Source: CAZOZP01 sp964584325 (lineage in GTDB: Bacteria > Bacteroidota > Ignavibacteria > Ignavibacteriales > Melioribacteraceae). Taken from it: DNA of 64,000 nucleotides. The DNA lies in contig CAZOZP010000008.1 of the NCBI GenBank assembly GCA_964584325.1, positions 1-64,000 of the forward strand, written 5' to 3'. A program made the position numbers and the translations under genes. Positions 27,277 through 36,776 of this stretch are shown piece by piece (the stretch's first letter is position 1; every line of letters begins with the position of its first letter). The notes beneath the pieces are model-generated. The model was not told the origin of the DNA, searched no databases, and saw only the letters and a list, made by a program, of their open reading frames with translations.

Positions 27277-29472
27277 ATGATTATAATAGACCTGATTTAT
27301 AACCTTGCTATTCTTGTGTCTTTAAGCATATTATCCGGATATTTGGATTCACGATACGACAGAAGTACACGTAATGGACAAATTATACAGGGCCTTCTAT
27401 TCGGCTTTGTGGCAGTGATAGGAATGATGAATCCTTTTGTTTTAAGTGCAACTGAAGGAGTAATATTCGACGGGCGATCAATAGTAATAGGATTATGTAC
27501 ATTCTTCTTTGGCCCCATGGCTGGAGTAATTTCGTCTCTGATAGCTATTGCTTACAGAAATTATTTAGGCGGCGGCGGGGCATTGACGGGAAGTCTGGTT
27601 ACAACTGCTTCGTTCCTAATTGGATGGATTTATTATAAATATCATACTGATAGGAAAATTACTTCATCTAAACTGCATTTATATCTTATGGGATTATTTA
27701 CAAGTGCTGCAATGATGGCTCTTATGTTTACATTGCCTAAAAATGTAGTGTTGGAAACATTCAAAGTAGTTACTCTTACCGTAATGACAACCTATCCGAT
27801 TATAACAATGGTTATAGGTCAGGTGCTCATGGAGCAGAGGGATAACAAGGATTTTGTAAAGAGATTGAAAGAAGACAATGATTTTCTTCAGGCTATTCTG
27901 GAAACCACACAGGACGGCTTTTGGATTGTAACTCTAAACGGAAGAATTACAAACCCAAATAATGCTATTTGTAAAATGATGGGCTATACTAAAGAAGAGA
28001 TGGAAAGAATGGTAATTTCTGATCTTGATCCTTTTGAAACTCCGATTGATATTTCCAAGCGGATTAACAGGATATTACAAAACGGATCTGAATTGTTTGA
28101 AGTCAGGCATAGAAAAAAGAATGGAGAAATATTATTTCTTGAAATATCTGCATCGTTATATAAGGATAGTATCCTTTGTTTTTGCAGAGATGTAGGAGAT
28201 AAATATAAGGCCTTGCAGGTTTTGCGGGATAGTGAAGCACTTTATAAAACATTAGTCGGGAATATTCCTGATGTAATCATGATTTTTGATAAGCAGTTGC
28301 GGCATACTTATGTTTCTGTAAATGTAAAGAAAGTTGTAGATATAAAACAGGAATAGTTTATCGGGAAAACTCACAAGGTATTAGGCTTTTCTGATGAAGA
28401 TTGCTGTATTTGGGAAAAGTCTATAAACGATGTTTTAATTAGCGGTCTGCCTGTAGAAACAGAATACTCATTTGAGAGTATTTCAGGCCAGGTTGTTCAT
28501 AACTGGAGACTCGTTCCGTTAAGAGATAATGACGGAACTGTTACATCAGTCCTTTCTATCAGCCGGGATATTACACGCCAAAGAAGCATGGAAAGTGATT
28601 ATAAAGTATTGTTTAATGAAATGCTTGACGGCTTTGCAGTGCACGAAATAATTTGTGACGAGAGCGGTGTACCTATCGATTACAGATTTATTGCCGTTAA
28701 TCCGGCGTTTGAAAGACTTACAGGACTTAAAGCGCAGGATATTATCGGACGCCGTGTAAAAGAAATTCTTCCTGAAACAGAGGGTTACTGGATAGAGAGA
28801 TACGGAAAGGTTGCATTAACCGGTGAACCTATGCTCTTTGAGGATTATTCAAGCGAACTGAAAAAGTATTTTGAAGTAAAGGCGTTTTCACCGGTCAAAT
28901 CTCAGTTTGCATGCATTTTTGTAGATATTACAAAAAGAAAAAAAGCGGAAATGTCGCTTACACAAAGCGAAGAAAGATTCCAGCACCTATTTGAGCGCGC
29001 ACCACTTGGTTATCAGTCTTTAGATGAAAACGGTTACTTTATTGAGGTTAACGAAGCCTGGTTGAATACTTTAGGCTATTCAAAGGAAGAAGTTGTCGGG
29101 AAGTGGTTCGGCGATTTCCTTGCTCCTGAATTTGTGGAAGCATTCCGGGAAAGATTCCCGATATTTAAAAGTAAGGGTAAGATTCATTCAGAATTTGAAA
29201 TGATACATAAAAACGGGGAAAGACGTTACATTGCTTTTGAAGGAAGGATAGGCTATAAAAATGACGGCAAGTTTGAGAAAACTCACTGTATTCTAAGCGA
29301 TATAACCGACCAAAAGAAAACACAGATTAAGAATCAGGAACAGCTTGAAGAACTAATGAGATGGCAGGAGTCAGTTATAAACCGTGAGGAGAAAGTAATT
29401 GAGTTGAAGCAAGAAATTAATAGACTGCTTGTTGAAAAAGGTATGCCGCCCAGATTTGAAATTAACGAATAA
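27277..29472 (+). pseudogene. LytS-type 5TM receptor with multiple PAS domains, interrupted by an in-frame TAG
   Basis: Translation from the ATG at 27277 (AGGGA upstream) gives a 5TM-LYT receptor domain (about residues 1-165, DLIYNLAILVSLSILSG and LGGGGALTGS), a PAS domain (about 190-310) and the start of a second PAS. A TAG at 28354-28356 (codon 360) follows VDIKQE. After the TAG the same frame stays open for another 371 codons and resumes PAS homology at once (FIGKTHKVLGF), then two more PAS domains and a helical tail (REEKVIELKQEINRLL) to 29472. So the gene was one 731-codon unit. A second ATG at 28588 could restart translation. There is no kinase domain; the tail is typical of PAS proteins that work with a separate kinase. 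It may be a real nonsense mutation, a read-through gene or a sequencing error. Confidence 0.85.
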
Positions 29473-29486
29473 ACCGGAGGCCGGTT

Positions 29487-30140
29487 ATGTGTAATAACAA
29501 AAAATTTGTTGATATGGGTTTTGTAGGAGAAAAGTATCCGGAAGGTACGCATATGTGTTTTATTTTCAGCAGAAAAGAAGAAAGGGAAAGGATTATCAGT
29601 GAATATGTAAATTCAGGATTGGCAGGCGGTGAATATGTCGGTTATTATATTAATGTTCCGAAAGAAAGCGAAACAATATATCCTTATAAAGCGAAAACCG
29701 ATAAAAATAATACAGAATATAAAGGCGAATTTAAATTAACTCGTGCTTTAGATACATATTGTCCGGAAGGTTTTTTTGACCCGGATAAAATGTTAGGAAA
29801 CCTAAAAGAGTTTTATGTTCATAACTGCAAGGAGCAAAACTTTCCGGCTGTGAGAGTTACAGGTGAGATGGAGTGGGCACTTGAAGATTTGCCGGGGACT
29901 GAGAAATTAATGCTTTACGAAGCAAAAGTTAACGACCTTTTGAATGATTATCCGGTTACGGCAATCTGCCAATATGATGCTTCAAAATTTGATGCCCTTA
30001 CTATTATGGAATGTATGAAAGTACACCCATACATTATAGTTAACAGGCAAATTATTAAAAATACTTATTATATGCCTACTGAAGAGTATCTTGCTAATTC
30101 ATATTATGACTATTTAAAAGCAGTCAAAAAGGGGAGATGA
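29487..30140 (+). CDS. MEDS (DcmR-like sensory) domain protein
   Basis: This 217-residue protein is covered by one MEDS domain: GTHMCFIFSRKEERERIISEYVNSGLAGGEYVGYYI near residues 20-55 and RVTGEMEWALEDLPGTEKLMLYEAKVNDLL near 128-157. MEDS domains are proposed to sense small hydrocarbon-derived ligands and usually accompany histidine kinases. It starts 14 bp after the PAS gene, with GGAGG upstream of its ATG. Its TGA (30138-30140) is followed two codons later, in the same frame, by the start of the kinase gene, so the two are tightly coupled. Confidence 0.85.
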   Translation: MCNNKKFVDMGFVGEKYPEGTHMCFIFSRKEERERIISEYVNSGLAGGEYVGYYINVPKESETIYPYKAKTDKNNTEYKGEFKLTRALDTYCPEGFFDPDKMLGNLKEFYVHNCKEQNFPAVRVTGEMEWALEDLPGTEKLMLYEAKVNDLLNDYPVTAICQYDASKFDALTIMECMKVHPYIIVNRQIIKNTYYMPTEEYLANSYYDYLKAVKKGR

Positions 30141-30143
30141 GAG

Positions 30144-31489
30144 TTGCCAATTTCGGATAATTTCATTGTACTAAATCGTTTATTTACAGCACAGAGCATA
30201 ATCTATGCTATGCCGGATGAAAAGAAAATAGCTGCTTTTGCTGCAAGTGCAATAAAGCTTATTCCGGGTGTTGAGTTCTGTTCAATATACCTGATTGAGA
30301 CTGATGAGTTTTATGGAGATGAGTTTGAAGGAGAATGGCACCGGGAAAGACTTAAAGATGTCCGGACTTACGAAGGCAAAAAGTCAAATATTGTAAAGAT
30401 AGAACTCAATACAACAGATTACGCTTTGGTGAGGCTTACATTGCCTGTGATGATTTAGAAACAATAAAAATATTCGAATCTCCATTGTCAAATTTTATCA
30501 GTATCGCCTCATTAAATCTGGAAAATGTAAAACAGCGTAAAATAATGGATACCTTCAACCGCTCTCTTCAGTCTAAGATAGAAGAGGCTACAAAGGAATT
30601 ACAAAAGGAAATAGATGCACGTCGATCTTCAGAAGAAGCTGAGAAAAGGGCTCTTGAAGAAGCTGAAAAAGCTTTGGAAATAGCTTCAAGATCCAGGAAA
30701 GTATTATTAAGTCTTATTGAAGATGAGAAGAAAGCAAAAGAAGACCTCAATAAATTGAATAAGGAGCTTGAAGAAAGAGTAGCGTTAAGAACTTCGCAAT
30801 TGGAAGCTGCAAATAATGAGCTTGAAGCATTTGCTTATTCTATATCGCACGATCTCAGAGCACCGCTTAGGGGTATTCATGGATTTACGCAAATATTAAT
30901 CGAGGATTATTCGGCAAAATTTGATGAAGAAGGTTTGAGGTTATGCCAGGTGATAAAAGATAATTCAGTAAAGATGAGCAGACTCATAGATGACTTGCTT
31001 GTGTTTTCCAGAGTTGGAAGAGTTGAACTCTCTAAATCATTGATTGATATGCAGACTATGGCAAATTCCATTTTCCACGAAATTACTGATGAAGCACAGA
31101 GAAAAGCTATAAATTTTAGGATAAATGAAATACCGCCGGTTTTTGGGGATACAAATCTTATCAGGCAGGTGTGGATAAATTTAATTTCCAATGCTGTGAA
31201 GTTTTCTTCTCGCCGGGAAGATTCGGTTATTGAAATTGGAATGTTCGAGAGGGATGGCAGGAGTTTTTATTATGTTAAAGATAACGGTGCCGGATTTAAC
31301 GAAAAGTATAAAAACAAATTATTCGGAGTATTCCAGAGACTGCACAGTGATCAGGAATTTACGGGAACAGGGGTCGGACTTGCACTTGTTCAGAGAATAA
31401 TCAACCGGCACGGCGGTTTGATTGCCGCAGAAAGTGAAATAGATAAAGGCGCTTTGTTTTACTTTTATCTGCCCGAAATAATAAACTAA
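30144..31489 (+). pseudogene. GAF domain sensor histidine kinase, split by a frameshift
   Basis: The first part (TTG start at 30144, GGGGAG at 30131-30136) encodes a GAF-like domain up to TTDYALV, then runs into a stop at 30456-30458. In the +2 frame the domain continues as GEAYIACDDLETIKIFESPLSNFISIASLNLEN and leads without interruption into a coiled coil (about 70 residues) and the kinase core: HisKA phospho-acceptor SHDLRAPLRG, N-box NLISNAVKF, G1 DNGAGF and G2 GTGVGLAL. One missing T in the T run at 30425-30427 would restore YAFGEAYI. The kinase part alone could be read from a TTG at 30485. No response regulator is adjacent. The lesion may be biological or an assembly homopolymer error. 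Confidence 0.8.
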
Positions 31490-31549
31490 ATAAACAAAAC
31501 AATTATCATAATAATCACAATGAGCCTTACTCAAACCATTAATGTTAAA

Positions 31550-32947
31550 CTAATTATCTTTAATGATTTTAACGGCTCCTAATTCTGAAATTAGTAATTG
31601 TCCAAGTTCACTTAATTCTTCATTCGATTTCGGGTCTTCTTCAATATCAGATATTCGGTTTGTTAACCCGATAGAAACAACAACTGCTTCCTCTTTCCGT
31701 TCAGGCAGTTCTTCTATTTTAATCTCAGCTTTATTTACTTCTGTCTTTTGAGAAATTGTTAATTCAGGAATTTTTTTTTTAATATCTTCATCAGAATCAT
31801 CTGTATCGGAAGCATCCTTTAGTTCACTCAATTTCTCAAGCAGGGAAGTGATAGTAGATGACCTTTCTAAACCGATAAGGTGCAATAGTGAAATTTCAGT
31901 TTTAAGATACTGATTGGGTGTTTGCCTGATTTCATAAACAATTCTGCCTAAATAATTCAGAATTCTGATTAAATCGCCTTCAGAAAAAGAGTCTTTATAT
32001 TTAAGGTAATTCTCTTTATAGAGTTCAGCCGCTTCTATAAGATCCGCCTTCCCTGTAAGGTGAACGGTCATAATATTTCTAAAATGCTCAATTAGTCCGT
32101 TAAAGAAATCATTATAGCTCCAGCCCTGGTCATAGAGCGTTTTAGTTATTTCAAAAGCAGCAGTGAAATTCTTTTCGAGGACAGCATTTGCGGTTTTAAA
32201 ATAAACAAAATCATCAATAGAGTTAAGCATTGTTTTTATATGCTCGGCAGTAATTGTATTACCGCAGAAAGCAACTGCCTGATCAAAAAGACTTTCAGCA
32301 TCTCGCAAACCGCCGGCGGCTTTTCTTCCTATAATCGTAAGAGCTTCATCATCAATAGCAATGCCTTCATTCTGTGCAATCATTAAAAGCTGTTGTTTAA
32401 TTGTTGCAAGCTCAATTCTTCTGAAGTCATACCTTTGACATCGAGAGATGATTGTCAGAGGCACTTTATGAATATCTGTTGTGGCAAAAATGAATCGTGT
32501 ATGTTCGGGCGGTTCTTCCAGAGTCTTAAGCAGTGCATTGAATGCTTCAGTAGTAAGCATATGAACTTCATCTATTATATAAACTTTACATTTGCCTTTA
32601 GTCGGAATATACTTAACTGATTCGCGCAGTGTTCTTATTTCTTCAATTCTTCTGTTTGAAGCACCGTCAATTTCAATAATGTCCATATTTGTTGAACTGT
32701 CAAACGAATTGCACATTTCACATTTATTGCAAGGCTCGCCTTCAATCGGATTATTGCAGTTAAGAAGTTTTGCAAGAATTCGTGCACTTGTGGTTTTTCC
32801 GACCCCTCTTGGGCCGGTAAACAAAAAGGCATGTGCTGTACGATTGTTAATAAACGCATTTTTCAGAGTACGAGTTATATGTTCCTGGCCAATAACTTCA
32901 TCAAAGCGCTGCGGCCGCCATTTCCTTGCAGTAACAATATAGGTCAT
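31550..32947 (-). CDS. dnaX: DNA polymerase III subunits gamma and tau
   Basis: This 465-residue clamp-loader ATPase carries a Walker A (GPRGVGKTTSA), a four-Cys zinc module (CNNPIEGEPCNKCEMC), Walker B (IIDEVHML) and SRC sensor (ISRCQRYDF) in the first 230 residues. A helical collar domain follows to about 360, then an acidic linker and a short tau tail. It is shorter than E. coli DnaX (643 residues). A run of ten A (31771-31780) in the linker probably produces a truncated gamma form. AGGGA precedes the ATG. The fRMsr and lon genes lie just upstream on the same strand, so the three may be co-transcribed. Confidence 0.95.
   Translation of the reverse strand: MTYIVTARKWRPQRFDEVIGQEHITRTLKNAFINNRTAHAFLFTGPRGVGKTTSARILAKLLNCNNPIEGEPCNKCEMCNSFDSSTNMDIIEIDGASNRRIEEIRTLRESVKYIPTKGKCKVYIIDEVHMLTTEAFNALLKTLEEPPEHTRFIFATTDIHKVPLTIISRCQRYDFRRIELATIKQQLLMIAQNEGIAIDDEALTIIGRKAAGGLRDAESLFDQAVAFCGNTITAEHIKTMLNSIDDFVYFKTANAVLEKNFTAAFEITKTLYDQGWSYNDFFNGLIEHFRNIMTVHLTGKADLIEAAELYKENYLKYKDSFSEGDLIRILNYLGRIVYEIRQTPNQYLKTEISLLHLIGLERSSTITSLLEKLSELKDASDTDDSDEDIKKKIPELTISQKTEVNKAEIKIEELPERKEEAVVVSIGLTNRISDIEEDPKSNEELSELGQLLISELGAVKIIKDN
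31771..31780 (-). promoter_or_regulatory. A10 slippage tract in dnaX (putative gamma-subunit site)
   Basis: On the coding strand, codons 390-393 of dnaX are AAA AAA AAA ATT, a run of ten A. One extra A gives KKKNS then TGA; one missing A gives KKKFLN then TAA. Either way the product ends at 394-395 residues, just after the collar domain. This is the layout of Thermus thermophilus dnaX, where transcriptional slippage on A9 yields gamma. The function here is inferred. Confidence 0.6.
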
Positions 32948-32963
32948 ATCAGATCCCTGTGGA

Positions 32964-33470
32964 TTAAAAAATCTTACTTACATCAGTTTTTGATTCAATA
33001 AGTCTGCAGAGTTTTTCAAGATAGAACTTATCAGTATCGTTAAACGCCGAATAATTATAACTGTCTATATCCAGAACAGCAATAACTTCAGTTCCCTTAA
33101 ATATCGGTATCACGATTTCGCTTTTTGTTCCGGAATCGCAAGCTATATGTCCGGGGAAAGAGTTCACATCGTTTACCAGGATGGTTTCCTTTTTCAAAAC
33201 AGAAGTTCCGCAGACACCTTTACCTTCAAATATTTTTGTACAGGCGGTTGTGCCCTGAAATGGTCCGAGGAAAAGACAATTGCCGCTTTTAATATAAAAT
33301 CCTGCCCAGCTGATTTTATTAAAAGTAGTTTTAATTGCTGATGAAACATTGGCAAGAATCGAGATTGCCGGATCATATTCATCCAGAAGGTATTCGAGCT
33401 GCTGGAGAAGCGAAGCATATTTATCTTCTTCGCTCAGGTTATTGTCAATTATCAGATTGTCTGCCATCAT
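32964..33470 (-). CDS. msrC: free methionine-(R)-sulfoxide reductase (GAF-fold fRMsr)
   Basis: This 168-residue cytoplasmic enzyme reduces free Met-R-sulfoxide. The family signature is complete: LGPFQGTTAC, GKGVCGTS and DVNSFPGHIACDSGTKSEIVIPI. The three catalytic/resolving cysteines are C77, C87 and C111, with spacings 10 and 24, the same as C84/C94/C118 of the E. coli enzyme. The 5' end overlaps the 3' end of lon by 26 bp, so translation is probably coupled. Starting at the second Met would shorten it by one residue only. Confidence 0.93.
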   Translation of the reverse strand: MMADNLIIDNNLSEEDKYASLLQQLEYLLDEYDPAISILANVSSAIKTTFNKISWAGFYIKSGNCLFLGPFQGTTACTKIFEGKGVCGTSVLKKETILVNDVNSFPGHIACDSGTKSEIVIPIFKGTEVIAVLDIDSYNYSAFNDTDKFYLEKLCRLIESKTDVSKIF

Positions 33471-35871
33471 TCTTTCGCTCTGTTATGTTGTCGTTTGTTG
33501 AATTATTTGGGAACAGAATATTTAGTGCCTCGCGGGCATGTGTTACAGGAATTATTTTTAATCCGTCTTTAACAGTGTCTTTCATTTCAGAAAGATCTCT
33601 TTCGTTTTCTTTCGGTATAAGAACTGTTTTAATTCCGCTTGCTCTTGCTGCAATGAGTTTTTCAGTTAAGCCGCCTATAGCAAGAATTTTTCCTCTAAGT
33701 GTAATCTCTCCAGTCATAGCTATGGTACTGTCTGCAGGTTTACCGGAAAATGCGGAATATAATGCCATAGTCATAGTAATTCCTGCACTTGGTCCGTCTT
33801 TCGGAATTGCACCTTCAGGAATATGGATATGAATTTCCTTATTTTTATGGAAATCCGGCTCAAGTCCGAATTCCTCGGCATTTGAACGAAGAAAGCTTAA
33901 AGCAGCCTGAGCCGATTCTTTCATCACATCACCGATTTTTCCTGTAAGTGTAAGTTTTTCGGAACCATTCATCACAGTAGCTTCAACCTGAAGTATTTGT
34001 CCGCCTACACGAGTCCAGGCCAAACCTGTCACACTGCCTACAAGTGAAGTTTCGTTTGCCTTTAAGTTTCTGTATTTAGGCATTTTCAGGTATTCTTCAA
34101 TTTTTTCGGGAGTTACTTTTAGTCCCTGTGTTTTCTTGAATACACTACCCGCAGAAACAATTTCACTTGCAACTTTTCTGCAGACTCCGGCTATTTCACG
34201 TTCAAGATTTCTGACACCCGATTCTCTTGTGTAATCGGTAATAATTTTCAAAACCGCTTCATCTGTAAATTTAATTTTAAAGTTTTTTAAGCCATGGAGT
34301 TTAATTTGTTTAGGAAGAATATGCTTCTTAGCAATTTCGAGTTTTTCGTGTTCAAGATACCCAGGAAGCTCAATAATTTCCATCCTGTCAAGAAGAGGAA
34401 GGGGGATGTTATACTGAACATTGGCAGTAGTAATAAACATAACTCTTGAAAGATCGTAATCCATATCCAGATAATGATCATTGAAAGTGCTGTTCTGTTC
34501 AGGATCAAGTACTTCAAGCATAGCCGAAGACGGGTCACCTCGGAAATCCATACTCATCTTGTCTATTTCATCAAGAAGAATAACCGGGTTAACAGTTTTG
34601 GCCTTTTTCATTGCCTGAATTATTTTCCCCGGCATAGATCCTATATATGTACGCCTGTGGCCGCGTATTTCAGCTTCATCTTTCACGCCTCCGAGACTGA
34701 TTCGAACAAATTTACGGCCAAGCGCCTTTGCTATTGATTGTCCGAGCGAAGTTTTTCCTACACCCGGAGGACCTACAAAGCAAAGTATTTGTCCCTTTAT
34801 TTCTTTCACGAGATTAAGAACTGCCATTTGTTCAACAATTCTTTCTTTCGGTTTTTCAAGTCCGTAATGCTCTGCATCAAGAATTTTTCTTACATTTCCT
34901 ATATCAAGATTATCTTTAGTCTGCTTATGCCAGGGAACACCGATTATCCAATCCAGATAATTCCTGATTACTGTATATTCAGGAGAATTAGGTGGTGTTT
35001 TTGTAAGCTTATTAAGTTCTTCTTCAGCTCTTTCGCGTGCATTTTCAGGTAATTTCAGTTTGGTCAGTTTATGATATATCTCGTCAAATTCATTTCCGTA
35101 ATCTTCAGAGTCTCCTAGTTCTTCTTTTAATACCCGTATTTGTTCCTGAATAATAAAACGTCTCTGGTTTCTGGAGATATTTTCGTGAACTTTCCCCTCA
35201 ATTTCTTTTTCAAGTTTGAGAATATCAATTTCGGAAGTAAGAATTTCAATTACCTTATAAATCTGTTCTTTGAGCGTAATTTTCTGGAGAATTGACTGCT
35301 TAACCTGAATAGTCTGATTTAAATTTGCCGATATATAGAAAAGTTTTCTGTCTGTTTCTTCAATATTATTATAGCCGGAAAGGGCTTCTTCAGGAATATT
35401 TTTATTAGTTTTAACATATTCTTTGAACTGGGCAGACATCTTTCTTACAAGCGCATCAATTTCTGAAGCATTTTCAGCTTTTTGGATTATCACTTCAACT
35501 TCAGCTTCAATAAAATTTTTGTTATCAGTTACAGAAACTATTCGTCCCTGAATAAGACCGTCTATAAGAATTTTCATTAAACCATTTGGCAATCTCAGCA
35601 TCTGGATAATCTTTGCGATGGTCCCGTACTTATATATATCTTCTTCTCCCGGATCTTCCACAAGGGGTTTTTTCTGAGATGAAAGAAATATATAATTGGA
35701 AGTTCCCAATGCATATTCGGCAGCTTTTACTGATTGAGGCCGCCCAACAAGTACCGGGTATATCATATAAGGAAAAATAACGTTATCTCTAAGCGGCAGA
35801 ACAGGAAGAACGCTTGGAATATCTTCTATTACTGAAAAGTCGGCGGCAGAATCTATTTTCTTTTTTGGCAT
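33445..35871 (-). CDS. lon: ATP-dependent protease Lon
   Basis: This 808-residue protease has the LON N-terminal substrate domain (LPVLPLRDNVIFPYMIYPVLVGR), the AAA+ module (GPPGVGKTSLG Walker A, ILLDEIDKM Walker B) and the peptidase domain with the catalytic Ser in PKDGPSAGITM and Lys in GGLTEKLIAA. The ATG at 35869-35871 (MPKKKIDSAADF) was chosen because family homology begins soon after; an upstream in-frame TTG adds 21 unrelated residues. The 3' end overlaps the next gene by 26 bp. It is divergent from suhB. Confidence 0.95.
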   Translation of the reverse strand: MPKKKIDSAADFSVIEDIPSVLPVLPLRDNVIFPYMIYPVLVGRPQSVKAAEYALGTSNYIFLSSQKKPLVEDPGEEDIYKYGTIAKIIQMLRLPNGLMKILIDGLIQGRIVSVTDNKNFIEAEVEVIIQKAENASEIDALVRKMSAQFKEYVKTNKNIPEEALSGYNNIEETDRKLFYISANLNQTIQVKQSILQKITLKEQIYKVIEILTSEIDILKLEKEIEGKVHENISRNQRRFIIQEQIRVLKEELGDSEDYGNEFDEIYHKLTKLKLPENARERAEEELNKLTKTPPNSPEYTVIRNYLDWIIGVPWHKQTKDNLDIGNVRKILDAEHYGLEKPKERIVEQMAVLNLVKEIKGQILCFVGPPGVGKTSLGQSIAKALGRKFVRISLGGVKDEAEIRGHRRTYIGSMPGKIIQAMKKAKTVNPVILLDEIDKMSMDFRGDPSSAMLEVLDPEQNSTFNDHYLDMDYDLSRVMFITTANVQYNIPLPLLDRMEIIELPGYLEHEKLEIAKKHILPKQIKLHGLKNFKIKFTDEAVLKIITDYTRESGVRNLEREIAGVCRKVASEIVSAGSVFKKTQGLKVTPEKIEEYLKMPKYRNLKANETSLVGSVTGLAWTRVGGQILQVEATVMNGSEKLTLTGKIGDVMKESAQAALSFLRSNAEEFGLEPDFHKNKEIHIHIPEGAIPKDGPSAGITMTMALYSAFSGKPADSTIAMTGEITLRGKILAIGGLTEKLIAARASGIKTVLIPKENERDLSEMKDTVKDGLKIIPVTHAREALNILFPNNSTNDNITERKNDGRQSDN

Positions 35872-36009
35872 AGTCTTTAAGTGTATCTCAAAAAAATGAA
35901 TAACAAATATATCAAATAAACAATAACCTTCCAAGTAAGTAGTTTTTGTATTTATAATGATTTTGATAAAGGAATTTTATAACTTTGCACTTTAATATAA
36001 AGGATTAAA

Positions 36010-36774
36010 ATGATTAAGAATATTGAATCAATTGCAAGAGCTGCAGGAGAAATTGCCCGGGAAGGATTCAGAAAGAATGTAAGTTATGAATATAAAACCA
36101 ATTCATCCAACCTTGTTACAGAAATTGATAAGAAAGCAGAAAAACTGATTATTGATTTTGTAAGAGAAAATTATCCGGAACACGGAATAATTGCGGAAGA
36201 AAGCGGTGTTTTAGATAAAGATACTGAATATACCTGGGTTATAGACCCTCTTGACGGAACTACAAACTTTTTTCACGGATTACCGATATTTTCCGTCTCA
36301 ATCGGTTTGCAGTGTAACGGTCTCACCATTGCCGGTGTTGTATATGATGTAATGATGGACAGGCTTTATTCTGCTGAAACAGGCAAAGGTGCATTTTGTA
36401 ACGGTGAGAAAATTTCCGTGAGCAATACATCAGATATTTCAACAGCTTTTCTGGTTACCGGATTTCCTTATGATATTAATGAAAATCCATTTGATGCTAT
36501 CGGCAAGTTCGCAAAGATTCTCAAAACAACCAGAGGAGTACGCCGACTGGGTTCTGCGGCAATTGATTTTTGTTATCTTGCTTCAGGTGTTTTCGACGGA
36601 TTCTGGGAGGTTCATTTAAATCCGTGGGATGTTTGTGCCGGGAAACTGATTGTTGAGGAAGCAGGCGGAAAAGTAACAGATTTTACCGGGAAGAATATCG
36701 GATTATATTCAAAGCAGATTCTTGCCACTAACGGAAAGATACATATTCCCATGATTGAAATTCTTAAAGATTAA
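36010..36774 (+). CDS. suhB: inositol-1-monophosphatase family protein
   Basis: This 254-residue Mg-dependent phosphatase has the two family motifs: WVIDPLDGTTNFFHGLP (about residues 77-93) and WDVCAGKLIVEEAGGKVTD (about 206-224), plus the metal-ligand Glu in AEESG. SuhB-type enzymes hydrolyse inositol monophosphate, and some act with NusA on rRNA transcription; which applies here is not visible. AGGA precedes the ATG. It is convergent with metX; the two stops lie 2 bp apart. Confidence 0.92.
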   Translation: MIKNIESIARAAGEIAREGFRKNVSYEYKTNSSNLVTEIDKKAEKLIIDFVRENYPEHGIIAEESGVLDKDTEYTWVIDPLDGTTNFFHGLPIFSVSIGLQCNGLTIAGVVYDVMMDRLYSAETGKGAFCNGEKISVSNTSDISTAFLVTGFPYDINENPFDAIGKFAKILKTTRGVRRLGSAAIDFCYLASGVFDGFWEVHLNPWDVCAGKLIVEEAGGKVTDFTGKNIGLYSKQILATNGKIHIPMIEILKD

Positions 36775-36776
36775 AT

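Noticed and set aside
30138..30146. MEDS protein and kinase as one gene split by a TGA
   Set aside because: They are in the same frame, but the GGGGAG site with a start 7 nt later and the existence of stand-alone MEDS proteins make two coupled genes more likely; fusion cannot be excluded.
35872..35934. Upstream TTG start for lon
   Set aside because: It adds 21 residues without family similarity; the ATG at 35871 fits the Lon N-terminus.
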